Of a stretch of DNA of 40,536 nt, positions 1 through 5,222 are shown in pieces. Where the stretch lies: IMG/VR virus record IMGVR_UViG_3300006870_000029, positions 1-40,536 of that record. One strand, 5' to 3'. Both the position numbers and the translations under genes were made by a program. Under the pieces are notes generated by a model. It did not search any database. It saw nothing but the letters and a program-made list of their open reading frames with translations, and was not told the origin of the DNA. Numbering within the stretch: the first letter of the stretch is position 1; every line of letters starts with the position of its first letter. This stretch comes from a virus.

Positions 1-126
1 ATGTTGGTTTTTTGGTACCCGGGGGAAGATGGCATCCGCACGGACATAGGGGCCTCGCTTTTCTCTTCTCTTTGTCGTAAAGTTTACCTCCCACACACTC
101 TGTTCCGGGCGGAACTTTACAAACAT
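1..126 (-). CDS. Partial hypothetical protein running off the left edge
   Basis: An ATG at 126 opens a minus-strand frame of 42 codons that stays open to base 1, so only the N-terminus is present. It begins MFVKFRPEQSVWEVNF and is rich in basic residues (TTKRREKRGP). The strand matches all neighbours and it lies 39 nt beyond the end of the next gene. No clear Shine-Dalgarno sequence precedes the ATG, and an 8-bp inverted repeat (GTAAAGTT/AACTTTAC) lies inside the frame. The opposite strand is also open here (43 codons ending at 132), but only one other gene in the window uses that strand. I do not recognise the product. Confidence 0.35.
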   Translation of the reverse strand, partial: MFVKFRPEQSVWEVNFTTKRREKRGPYVRADAIFPRVPKNQH

Positions 127-165
127 GGTTAGTATTTTTACGACGTTTAGCCACTAGTTAAATCC

Positions 166-348
166 TCAAATTTGGTCCATTGAGTAGGTCTTTTCTTCGA
201 TCTGTTCCCATGTTTCATCCAGCCGAGCAAGCCTCTCTTGGAAGGTTCTATTCCATTCTGAGAGGTCTTTTTCTAGCTGCCGAACCAGCCAAACGTTAGC
301 AATGATGGCGGATGCGATCAACGATAGCATGACGGTGACTAGAATCAT
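166..348 (-). CDS. Small membrane protein with coiled-coil tail
   Basis: This 60-residue protein has one hydrophobic N-terminal segment (about residues 2-22, ILVTVMLSLIASAIIANVWL) followed by a charged heptad-like region (about 24-55, with repeated E, L and W). It is probably a single-pass inner-membrane protein with its helical tail in the cytoplasm or periplasm. Its ATG overlaps the stop of the upstream gene in an ATGA arrangement, which implies translational coupling. Phages often encode spanin or holin accessory proteins of this shape, but no specific motif supports that. Function unknown. Confidence 0.6.
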   Translation of the reverse strand: MILVTVMLSLIASAIIANVWLVRQLEKDLSEWNRTFQERLARLDETWEQIEEKTYSMDQI

Positions 349-641
349 GTCTTTTTTCGTCTTTCGATAGGGAATTTACGGGTAAATTTAAACCGCTTAG
401 CCTTGTTCCGCATGGAAGTTCTGAGCGTATAGGGGATGAAATCGTCGCCTCGGCGGGCTTTCATGAACCCTGAATTGCTCTGCTGCCTCATACTTTTACG
501 GGAAAAATAGTCCAATAACGACACCAAAAGGTTAGCTAACGCTACCTTCATCAGTATGTTGCCAGGGTAAACAGCAATAAACAACAGCAGCACAGGTGTG
601 GATAGCTGCCATCGTAAGAAGTAACGTAAGAATTGCCTCAT
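345..641 (-). CDS. Small basic membrane protein
   Basis: A 98-residue protein starting MRQFLRYFLRWQLSTPVL, with one or two hydrophobic segments (about 14-28 and 29-45) and a strongly basic C-terminal half (KRFKFTRKFPIERRKKT at the end). The RYFLRWQLSTPVL start resembles small membrane proteins I have seen in other aquatic phages, but I cannot name a family. It follows the 55-residue gene by 3 nt and overlaps the next gene by 4 nt, so it belongs to one polycistronic unit. A weak GAGG lies about 10 nt before the ATG. Function unknown. Confidence 0.6.
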   Translation of the reverse strand: MRQFLRYFLRWQLSTPVLLLFIAVYPGNILMKVALANLLVSLLDYFSRKSMRQQSNSGFMKARRGDDFIPYTLRTSMRNKAKRFKFTRKFPIERRKKT

Positions 642-644
642 AAA

Positions 645-812
645 TTACAGTTCCTCATCCGACGATAGGGTCAGCGAACGGGCCGACTGCATCAAATCGA
701 GCAGCCCGTTCTGCATATCGGCGGCTGAAACCACAGTGTGGCCCGCAACCTGCTTCAACATATCCTCAATTTGAGAGATAAAGTCGGTGACATCCATAGT
801 TGAATCAGTCAT
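645..812 (-). CDS. Small acidic hypothetical protein (55 aa)
   Basis: A short frame beginning MTDSTMDVTDFISQIEDML and ending SSDEEL. It has no cysteines and no membrane segment and is predicted to be mostly helical. Its ATG lies inside the last codons of the upstream 48-residue gene (shared bases ATGACTGA), the same 8-nt overlap used at the start of the IMPDH/GMPR gene at 22635. Tight packing on both sides (3 nt to the next gene) supports it as a real gene. Function unknown. Confidence 0.5.
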   Translation of the reverse strand: MTDSTMDVTDFISQIEDMLKQVAGHTVVSAADMQNGLLDLMQSARSLTLSSDEEL

Positions 813-951
813 TTCTATCCTTTGGTAGTGGCTTGACGTACTCGCCGGGAGGCTGAGTAATCAAACCGATGAACGGTTGCGAGAATGTATATCCCTCAAA
901 CGGGTCTTCGCCGTAACGTAGCTTACGTAGCCACTTCTTAAACTTCTTCAT
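805..951 (-). CDS. Small basic hypothetical protein (48 aa)
   Basis: A frame starting MKKFKKWLRKLRYGEDPFEGY and ending PLPKDRND. The N-terminus is a short amphipathic, lysine-rich stretch and the C-terminal half has several prolines. It overlaps the next gene by 8 nt, which supports coupled translation. The upstream bases (TATATAC before the ATG) carry no clear Shine-Dalgarno sequence. Function unknown. Confidence 0.45.
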   Translation of the reverse strand: MKKFKKWLRKLRYGEDPFEGYTFSQPFIGLITQPPGEYVKPLPKDRND

Positions 952-968
952 GTATATACTGATTCTAC

Positions 969-1124
969 TTACGAGATCTCGATCTCAATCGGCTGCTGCT
1001 CTTCCGGAATAACCTTCTCTACATTGATACTCAGCAAGCCGTCAGCCATCGACGCAGACATGTTACGAAGTGTAACGGAGATAGGTGCTAGTTGGGGGGC
1101 GACCCCTTCACACTTGCCGTGGGA
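969..1124 (-). pseudogene. C-terminal remnant of an Hsp20/alpha-crystallin small heat-shock protein
   Basis: The frame reads LAPISVTLRNMSASMADG, then LLSINVEKVIPEEQQ, then PIEIEIS and a stop. This matches the end of the alpha-crystallin domain of IbpA-type proteins (the usual pattern is LA...V.V..A...NGLLTI.LE+..PE..+P+.I.I). Nothing of the N-terminal arm or the first beta strands precedes it: the frame hits a TAG at 1125-1127, inside the hairpin-rich region. The first ATG, at 1061, would give only 30 residues and has no ribosome-binding site. The simplest reading is a heat-shock gene truncated by whatever placed the structured region and the 95-residue gene upstream. It may still be translated as a short peptide. 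The family call is from pattern recognition and was not searched. Confidence 0.45.
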
Positions 1125-1315
1125 CTAGCTGCTCCACGTCCACTACACTTGTACGCATGTAGTGGTCATAATGCTAAGCCGTACAGCCTCCAGAGAAAAG
1201 ACTGGCAAAGTCTTACGGTGTGAACTGCCATCCACCCGCCTCAACGCCACCTCCCCACCGAAGTGGGGAACGCTCTGAGCCTAAAGCCTATTTAACGTCG
1301 CTCAGACGACGGTAC
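1085..1315 (-). ncRNA. Candidate structured RNA region with no gene
   Basis: About 230 nt with no convincing ORF lie between the 95-residue gene and the Hsp20 remnant. In minus-strand RNA the following stems can form: TCTGAGC/GCTCAGA (1300-1306 with 1274-1280); CCCCAC-TTCG-GTGGGG (1253-1268), an ideal UUCG tetraloop; AAGACT/AGTCTT (1198-1214); CCACTACA/TGTAGTGG (1140-1165), 8 perfect pairs; GCTAGT/ACTAGC (1087-1092 with 1124-1129), enclosing GGGG-TCG-CCCC; and an alternative CGTGG/CCACG (1118-1138). The region would be transcribed from the perfect consensus promoter at 1636-1664. No U-tract follows any hairpin, so it does not look like a plain terminator. I could not match it to tmRNA, RNase P RNA, 6S RNA or a tRNA. 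A degenerate group I intron was considered and not supported. Confidence 0.4.
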
Positions 1316-1317
1316 GA

Positions 1318-1605
1318 TCATCGGGTGGTACCGACAACCTCGCCCCACGCCATGCCCTTGTTGGCACGGCTGTTCGCCTCACGGACCCAAGCGGTAGCTG
1401 CCGGGTTCAGGAAACGATCGTACTTACGGTTGCCCTGCAGAGAACGAATCTCACGGGGCGACATACCGGCAGCGTGCAGCGCATTACCGATAAGGCCACG
1501 AGGATGACGATACGTCACCATCTTCGAGGAACGGTTACGGGCCGTCGGGGCACGCTCCGCAACCTCAGTAGCCGCCTGAATAATTGCCTTCTTCGTAATC
1601 AACAT
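1318..1605 (-). CDS. Hypothetical basic protein (95 aa) behind a consensus promoter
   Basis: Starts MLITKKAIIQAATEVAERAP and contains many arginines (SPREIRSLQGNRKYDRF), so it is basic and may bind nucleic acid. It has no membrane segment and no motif I recognise. Translation signals are excellent (AAAGGAG, 3 nt, ATG), and transcription should be strong from the perfect TTGACA-17-TATAAT promoter about 30 nt upstream. The gene and the hairpin-rich region after it appear to form one transcript. Its function is unknown, but the signals suggest an abundant early or host-takeover product. Confidence 0.6.
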   Translation of the reverse strand: MLITKKAIIQAATEVAERAPTARNRSSKMVTYRHPRGLIGNALHAAGMSPREIRSLQGNRKYDRFLNPAATAWVREANSRANKGMAWGEVVGTTR

Positions 1606-1635
1606 AATCTCCTTTGTTTATCGTTGACTGTGGGT

Positions 1636-1664
1636 ATTATACCAGCCTCGGCGCAGTGTGTCAA
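1636..1664 (-). promoter_or_regulatory. Perfect consensus sigma-70 promoter
   Basis: On the minus strand, TTGACA (1664-1659), a 17-nt spacer, and TATAAT (1641-1636), with TGG just before the -10 box (extended -10). All 12 hexamer bases match the sigma-70/SigA consensus. It overlaps the last codon of the upstream deaminase gene. Transcription should start near 1629 and give a leader of about 25 nt with a strong Shine-Dalgarno sequence for the 95-residue gene. Confidence 0.9.
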
Positions 1665-2047
1665 GGCCAGACTCTAAAGAACGTCCACTCACCATTCTCA
1701 TCAGTGTAGTAAACCCTCTTGATTCCATGCTCCCTAATCGCTTCCATGCAACGAGAACAAGGCTTAGCAAGCGCCAAATTGCCGCTCCGAGTAACACGAG
1801 CAACAAACAACCTAGCACCCCGAGTATCACCAGCATTCCGCAAAGCATCCGCTTCAGCATGAATAGAACAATGGAAATGCTTAGAGTCCTCCACAACGGA
1901 AGGATCGTTCTTCACACGATTAAAACCCGTGGAAAGCACAGAACCGCCTCTCCATACAACAGAGCCTAGACGCCACTTATCATGATCAGACTTTTCGGCA
2001 GTGGCGACAGCAATTGTCCTCGCCGTATTACTCACTGTAATGCTCAA
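1661..2047 (-). CDS. Cytidine/deoxycytidylate deaminase family protein
   Basis: The 128-residue protein has the zinc signature of the CMP/dCMP deaminase superfamily: HAEADAL (His and the proton-shuttle Glu) at about residues 63-69 and PCSRC (two zinc cysteines) at about 95-99. It is shorter than phage dCMP deaminases and lacks their extra zinc site. It could therefore act on free cytidine, a nucleotide or another amino-purine or pyrimidine substrate. It overlaps the upstream 83-residue gene by 20 nt. A second deaminase lies at 3171-3722. Deamination of deoxycytidine compounds feeds dUMP and dTMP synthesis for phage DNA. Family confidence is high; the substrate is inferred. Confidence 0.85.
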   Translation of the reverse strand: MSITVSNTARTIAVATAEKSDHDKWRLGSVVWRGGSVLSTGFNRVKNDPSVVEDSKHFHCSIHAEADALRNAGDTRGARLFVARVTRSGNLALAKPCSRCMEAIREHGIKRVYYTDENGEWTFFRVWP

Positions 2048-2279
2048 TAAGATTCTCTAAAGCATCCGTAATGAAACGGGTAACACTTTGCTTAATAATT
2101 GCATCAGCAAGATCGCCGTCAATTACAGCAATTTCTTTACCTGAACCGTCTGTAATGCAGATAGCGTTAGCATCAGAAATGATCTTGATTGCTTCACATA
2201 TTGCATCAGCGTGAACTCCAGACACTACCTGAGCATAACGAATCTCATTTAAAAGTTTAACTACAGTGTTATCGTCCAT
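2028..2279 (-). CDS. Hypothetical protein (83 aa)
   Basis: Begins MDDNTVVKLLNEIRYAQVV; soluble, acidic and apparently alpha/beta (AICITDGSGKEIAVIDGDLA looks like two beta strands with a turn). It has a clear ribosome-binding site (AGGAG, 5 nt, ATG) that directly follows the stop of the 30-residue membrane peptide. Its 3' end overlaps the deaminase start by 20 nt, so the two are probably co-translated. No family recognised. Confidence 0.6.
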   Translation of the reverse strand: MDDNTVVKLLNEIRYAQVVSGVHADAICEAIKIISDANAICITDGSGKEIAVIDGDLADAIIKQSVTRFITDALENLIEHYSE

Positions 2280-2288
2280 GATGCTCCT

Positions 2289-2381
2289 TCATTCCCAGTC
2301 CCCGTCAGTGTTGAGCAGCCACGTCATCAGAATAATGATTCCGATAGCGCAACCGATTCCAAAAGCGTGCCAGTGATTCAT
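2289..2381 (-). CDS. Membrane peptide (30 aa), probably leaderless
   Basis: MNHWHAFGIGCAIGIIILMT followed by WLLNTDGDWE: one hydrophobic segment (about residues 7-23) with a short acidic tail. The ATG lies exactly 6 nt after the TAAAAT -10 box of the promoter at 2388-2416. The A of the ATG is therefore the expected transcription start, and the mRNA would be leaderless. No Shine-Dalgarno sequence is present. The stop is followed at once by the ribosome-binding site of the next gene. Small phage membrane peptides can be holin-like or can modify host membrane proteins; nothing here decides. Confidence 0.5.
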   Translation of the reverse strand: MNHWHAFGIGCAIGIIILMTWLLNTDGDWE

Positions 2382-2387
2382 ACCGTC

Positions 2388-2416
2388 ATTTTAGCACACG
2401 CACATAGGCACGTCAA
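2388..2416 (-). promoter_or_regulatory. Sigma-70-type promoter, leaderless arrangement
   Basis: TTGACG (2416-2411), a 17-nt spacer, then TAAAAT (2393-2388) with TGC directly before it (extended -10). The downstream ATG is 6 nt after the -10 box. It lies just after the stop of the 52-residue membrane protein gene, so it starts a new transcript for the 30-residue peptide, the 83-residue protein and the deaminase. Confidence 0.8.
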
Positions 2417-2418
2417 GA

Positions 2419-2577
2419 CTAGTGCTTGTTCAACACCTCGTTAGCGTACTCGGCAAACTCTGACGCATCATTCTTAAACCAGAACGGGAACACGGCGTGG
2501 ATAAGCAGCATAAAGCCAATCACAATAAACTCTACAGCAAAACCTGCGGCGAACAAGAAATGATCGCCGTATGTCAT
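2419..2577 (-). CDS. Small single-pass membrane protein (52 aa)
   Basis: I start this at the ATG at 2577 (MTYGDHFLFAAGFAVEF), giving one long hydrophobic segment (about residues 8-33, ending IHAVFPFWF) and a charged C-terminus. The frame can be read back to 2706 (95 aa), but that extension overlaps the 55-residue gene in another frame, which has the better N-terminus and spacing. The start is 1 nt from the stop of that gene. Function unknown; a holin-like or membrane-anchor role is only possible. Confidence 0.5.
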   Translation of the reverse strand: MTYGDHFLFAAGFAVEFIVIGFMLLIHAVFPFWFKNDASEFAEYANEVLNKH

Positions 2578-2578
2578 T

Positions 2579-2746
2579 TTATTTGACTTCGGGTGATCCG
2601 TAAACTTTTGAGAAAAAGCCTTCATCTTTGCGTCCTGATTCTTTTGCCTCAACTTCTTTTGGGGTTTCGACTTGTTTAGAAACCAGCTTAATAGCGGGAC
2701 GTTCACCCAGCATTTCTTCAGGTAAACTATCCCACCAGTCAGGCAT
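2579..2746 (-). CDS. Small hypothetical protein (55 aa)
   Basis: Starts MPDWWDSLPEEMLGERPAIK, then a lysine/glutamate-rich stretch, and ends SKVYGSPEVK. The paired tryptophans and acidic N-terminus suggest a short interaction peptide. It starts 1 nt after the thioredoxin stop (TAA C ATG), and its 3' end abuts the next membrane protein gene. A GAAAGAGA stretch inside the thioredoxin gene could serve as the ribosome-binding site. No family recognised. Confidence 0.5.
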   Translation of the reverse strand: MPDWWDSLPEEMLGERPAIKLVSKQVETPKEVEAKESGRKDEGFFSKVYGSPEVK

Positions 2747-2747
2747 G

Positions 2748-3134
2748 TTACATCTCTTTCGTTTCCGTGTTCAAGAACGAACCCAAATCTTTCTGAAGCT
2801 GCTCTAACGGCCTAGCGCCTTCGAGCTTCTCTACTATTTTACCATCAACAAATACAGCTAGTGTAGGAATGCTGGTAATATCAAATCTTTCCATCAAGAG
2901 AGGAGCGTAGTCTACTTCTACTTTTACGACCTGCATTTCGTCAGCGTACTTGGCTGCGAATTCGTCAAGCACCGGAGACTGCATAGCACACGGGCCGCAC
3001 CAGTCTGCCCAAAAGTCAACGAGCACCGGCTTAGCAGATGTTGAAATAATGTTTTCAAACTGTTTCTCGTCTACAGGTACAGCGTACCCTTCAGCCAGTA
3101 CTACTCTTTTTGATGGTTCTTCATTTCTTCGCAT
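2748..3134 (-). CDS. trx: Thioredoxin
   Basis: A 128-residue protein with a complete thioredoxin fold. FWADWCGPC holds the redox CGPC active site (about residues 46-49), followed by the cis-proline region SIPTLAVFVDGK (about 88-99) and a C-terminal helix. About 20 extra N-terminal residues precede the usual start. It would be a cytoplasmic disulfide reductase. In phages such proteins can feed electrons to ribonucleotide reductase or act as a polymerase processivity factor, as the host thioredoxin does for T7. This phage does encode a family-A polymerase, but no thioredoxin-binding loop was identified. The ATG lies 6 nt after a TAGGAT -10 box, so the mRNA may be leaderless. Confidence 0.92.
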   Translation of the reverse strand: MRRNEEPSKRVVLAEGYAVPVDEKQFENIISTSAKPVLVDFWADWCGPCAMQSPVLDEFAAKYADEMQVVKVEVDYAPLLMERFDITSIPTLAVFVDGKIVEKLEGARPLEQLQKDLGSFLNTETKEM

Positions 3135-3140
3135 GTTTAT

Positions 3141-3169
3141 ATCCTACCATTTATATACTTACTCAGCAA
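3141..3169 (-). promoter_or_regulatory. Candidate extended -10 promoter for thioredoxin gene
   Basis: TAGGAT (3146-3141) preceded by TGG (extended -10), with TTGCTG (3169-3164) 17 nt upstream as a weak -35. A better -35 hexamer, TTGACT, overlaps at 3174-3169 but would need a 22-nt spacer. The ATG of the thioredoxin gene is 6 nt after the -10 box, the same geometry as at 2388 and 24402. Confidence 0.5.
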
Positions 3170-3170
3170 G

Positions 3171-3722
3171 TCAAGACTTACCTACTTTGGGCCACTCTTT
3201 CCAACGGCTTAATGAATGCGAATCAAAATACTTCTTAGTTGTATCATGTACCGGCATAACTTCATCCCTATCATACAGAATCAAATCAATGCTAGACGCA
3301 ACAAACACTTCCTCGACCTTAGAAAGCGCCGGACGGTTTTCCCGAATACCATACACAATCCTGACGCCGCTGTTCGCAATAAGCTTAGCGCACTCAAGGC
3401 AAGGCTCTCCATTCACATACATCGCAACACCGCCCATGCGGGCACGGGCGTTAAAGTCGCTGTGGAGCAACGCATTAGCTTCAGCGTGAACAGCGATGCA
3501 GTCACTGTAGTCAGATGACTTATGATCGCTTCCTGCAAGAGCACGAGGACATGCGCCTTGATTGCAATGAGCAGCGCCCCGAGGAGAACCGTTGTAGCCT
3601 ACGCCAAGAACAAAACCTTCAGAGTCAACAATGATAGCCATGTACTGGCTTTTAGAACAGGTAGAGAAAAGCTTGGCTCCCTGATCTGCCCATTGTAGAA
3701 ACTTAAAATCTTTTTCACTCAT
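3171..3722 (-). CDS. dCMP deaminase (ComE-type deoxycytidylate deaminase)
   Basis: A 183-residue protein, starting at MSEKDFKFLQW, with the dCMP deaminase layout: a substrate loop GVGYNGSPRGAAHC, a cysteine-rich insert (CNQGACPRA), HAEANAL with the catalytic His-Ala-Glu, and the zinc PCLEC. Phage dCMP deaminases convert dCMP to dUMP for thymidylate synthesis and are often regulated by dCTP and dTTP. The extra Cys/His residues around CNQGACP fit the second structural zinc of this family. The start at 3722 overlaps the end of the oxygenase gene. The longer frame to 3809 has no support. Confidence 0.9.
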   Translation of the reverse strand: MSEKDFKFLQWADQGAKLFSTCSKSQYMAIIVDSEGFVLGVGYNGSPRGAAHCNQGACPRALAGSDHKSSDYSDCIAVHAEANALLHSDFNARARMGGVAMYVNGEPCLECAKLIANSGVRIVYGIRENRPALSKVEEVFVASSIDLILYDRDEVMPVHDTTKKYFDSHSLSRWKEWPKVGKS

Positions 3723-4458
3723 GCTCGTGATCGTGATGGTGGCCGGGGCCGTGGTAGTTAGGAAGGTCCTCTTCATTGAAGTGATCGTGGAAATGCTCTT
3801 GCATCTCATCAGGACGATGAACCAAATGATTCATGTCTTCCTGCATGATAAACGTGGTGACTATGTACTTGTCTTTATCAAACGAAATCTCACCACGGTG
3901 GGGGTACAGCCAGTGACACGGAAAAATAAGCACCCTCCCTGCTACGGGCTTAACGGAAAGCTCCTGACGGGTGAAGGTAGTTTCTCCACCTTCGTCAACG
4001 TCGTTAAGGTAAACAATGACAGCCAGCATTCTGTCAAATGAACTGCCGAACGGCCCACCGTCGATATGTTCGTCGTACTTGCCGTGGCCAACATCGTATT
4101 TTTGAAACTGGTAACCCATGTCTTGTAATGGGAAGCACTGCTGGCTTAGCCCTGGGTACTGGTTGACGTAATGGTTAACGCACTTTACCAGTCCGGCGTG
4201 AATGTCTTGTTCAGACCAGCCTCCTCCCATGGAGTACAGTTCGTCTCCCATTGCGGCAGAGATGTTCATGTCAGTTGAGTTTTTGATAGATTGATCCACC
4301 CCACCGACCATTTTACCGGGGTTCAGAACTTGCATTTCTTCTAGTCGGTTCCAATGACGTTCGACTAGATCAATAATGTTCTGACATGCGGCCTTGTCTA
4401 CAACATCGTCGTAAATTCCGATGCCTGACCACCGCCCTAGCGGAAACTCTATATTCAC
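3715..4458 (-). CDS. 2-oxoglutarate/Fe(II)-dependent dioxygenase (prolyl 4-hydroxylase-like)
   Basis: A 247-residue protein with a double-stranded beta-helix core: YDEHIDG supplies the iron-binding His and Asp (HxD, about residues 125-131), YPHRGEI the distal His (about 189), and the following basic residue (DKYIVTT) could bind 2-oxoglutarate. VYLNDVDEGGETTF is typical of prolyl 4-hydroxylase-like phage oxygenases. The C-terminus is unusually rich in histidine and acid (GHHHDHEHE), a possible metal-storage tail. Phage homologues are common in aquatic viruses and may modify protein or nucleic acid; the substrate here is unknown. It overlaps both neighbours by a few bases, so it is co-translated with the deaminase. 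Confidence 0.85.
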   Translation of the reverse strand: MNIEFPLGRWSGIGIYDDVVDKAACQNIIDLVERHWNRLEEMQVLNPGKMVGGVDQSIKNSTDMNISAAMGDELYSMGGGWSEQDIHAGLVKCVNHYVNQYPGLSQQCFPLQDMGYQFQKYDVGHGKYDEHIDGGPFGSSFDRMLAVIVYLNDVDEGGETTFTRQELSVKPVAGRVLIFPCHWLYPHRGEISFDKDKYIVTTFIMQEDMNHLVHRPDEMQEHFHDHFNEEDLPNYHGPGHHHDHEHE

Positions 4459-5210
4459 GATCCGTTTCCCGTTGGCATGAAGCCAATGTTGGGTGATTCA
4501 ATAATTAGTGGAACAAGCCAATCTTCTACAATCGTTCCTGTAATGTCCGGCGGGGCGTCTGCTACCTGGGCATTCGCATCGCCTTGCAAATACTTCTGGA
4601 CTTTGTTCGGAGGCACGTTCGTCCAAATCCAATCTCGCACGTCATCTGGCATCTCTAGCTCTGCAAGCATTCTAGTAGCAGTACTAGCCATGGGTTCGGT
4701 TGAGCCGAAATGTTGGCGCACGATCTCCCATTCTAGCATCAAGCGAAGAATTTCTTGTAGCGTCCGTGCTGATACAGAATGACGGTCGGCTACAGTATTG
4801 CTTTCGGCAGTAGCGTTTGACGACTCAAGATACACAACCTGTCCACCGGCTACAGGGGAACCAAACACTGAACTAATATGCGTAAGTTCATAAAACAGAA
4901 GATGGTGACTGCCTGTTAAGGGATCAGCCGCAGTGGATGCTCCGCAGTTACATTGTTCAGTAATTTCGTTCCAAACATGCAACCCCTTCGGGCCATACTG
5001 ATTGGTGCCAGCATCACAACGCTGATGAGTATTACCATCAGCATCAACAACTTCTTCTAGCTCCACATCAGCAATCAAAGATGTGAAAGAAAACAATCCC
5101 TTGGTGTTGTCAATGGTCCACGTTGACCCATCTTGTGTAATGGTTCTAGCAGGCAACTTGTTGTAGTAACCTACTCCACCAAGGTGCTCGGAATGTTCTG
5201 AAAATGACAC
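4455..5210 (-). CDS. Hypothetical protein (251 aa)
   Basis: Starts with GTG at 5210 (AAAGGG, 7 nt, GTG), reading MSFSEHSEHLGGVGYYNKLP. It contains CNCG (about residue 88), a helical middle section and a C-terminal part ending GFMPTGNGS. No membrane segment. Its position right after the fibre genes and before the oxygenase, with an ATGA overlap to the latter, could make it a virion accessory protein or a partner of the oxygenase; neither is shown. No family recognised. Confidence 0.6.
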   Translation of the reverse strand: MSFSEHSEHLGGVGYYNKLPARTITQDGSTWTIDNTKGLFSFTSLIADVELEEVVDADGNTHQRCDAGTNQYGPKGLHVWNEITEQCNCGASTAADPLTGSHHLLFYELTHISSVFGSPVAGGQVVYLESSNATAESNTVADRHSVSARTLQEILRLMLEWEIVRQHFGSTEPMASTATRMLAELEMPDDVRDWIWTNVPPNKVQKYLQGDANAQVADAPPDITGTIVEDWLVPLIIESPNIGFMPTGNGS

Positions 5211-5222
5211 GATAAATCCCTT

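Noticed and set aside
1-132. Plus-strand frame MLVFWYPGED... open from base 1
   Set aside because: 43 codons with no ribosome-binding site visible, opposite to all neighbours; the minus-strand frame was preferred, though both are weak.
1085-1315. Group I intron or tmRNA interrupting the Hsp20 gene
   Set aside because: An 8-bp P8-like hairpin and a CTAGTCC motif were tempting, but the P3/P7 pairings and A-rich joiner were not found, there is no Hsp20 exon upstream, and there is no tRNA-like end for tmRNA.
2578-2706. N-terminal extension of the 52-residue membrane protein (95 aa form)
   Set aside because: It overlaps the 55-residue MPDWWDSLPEE frame, which fits the spacing after the thioredoxin stop better.
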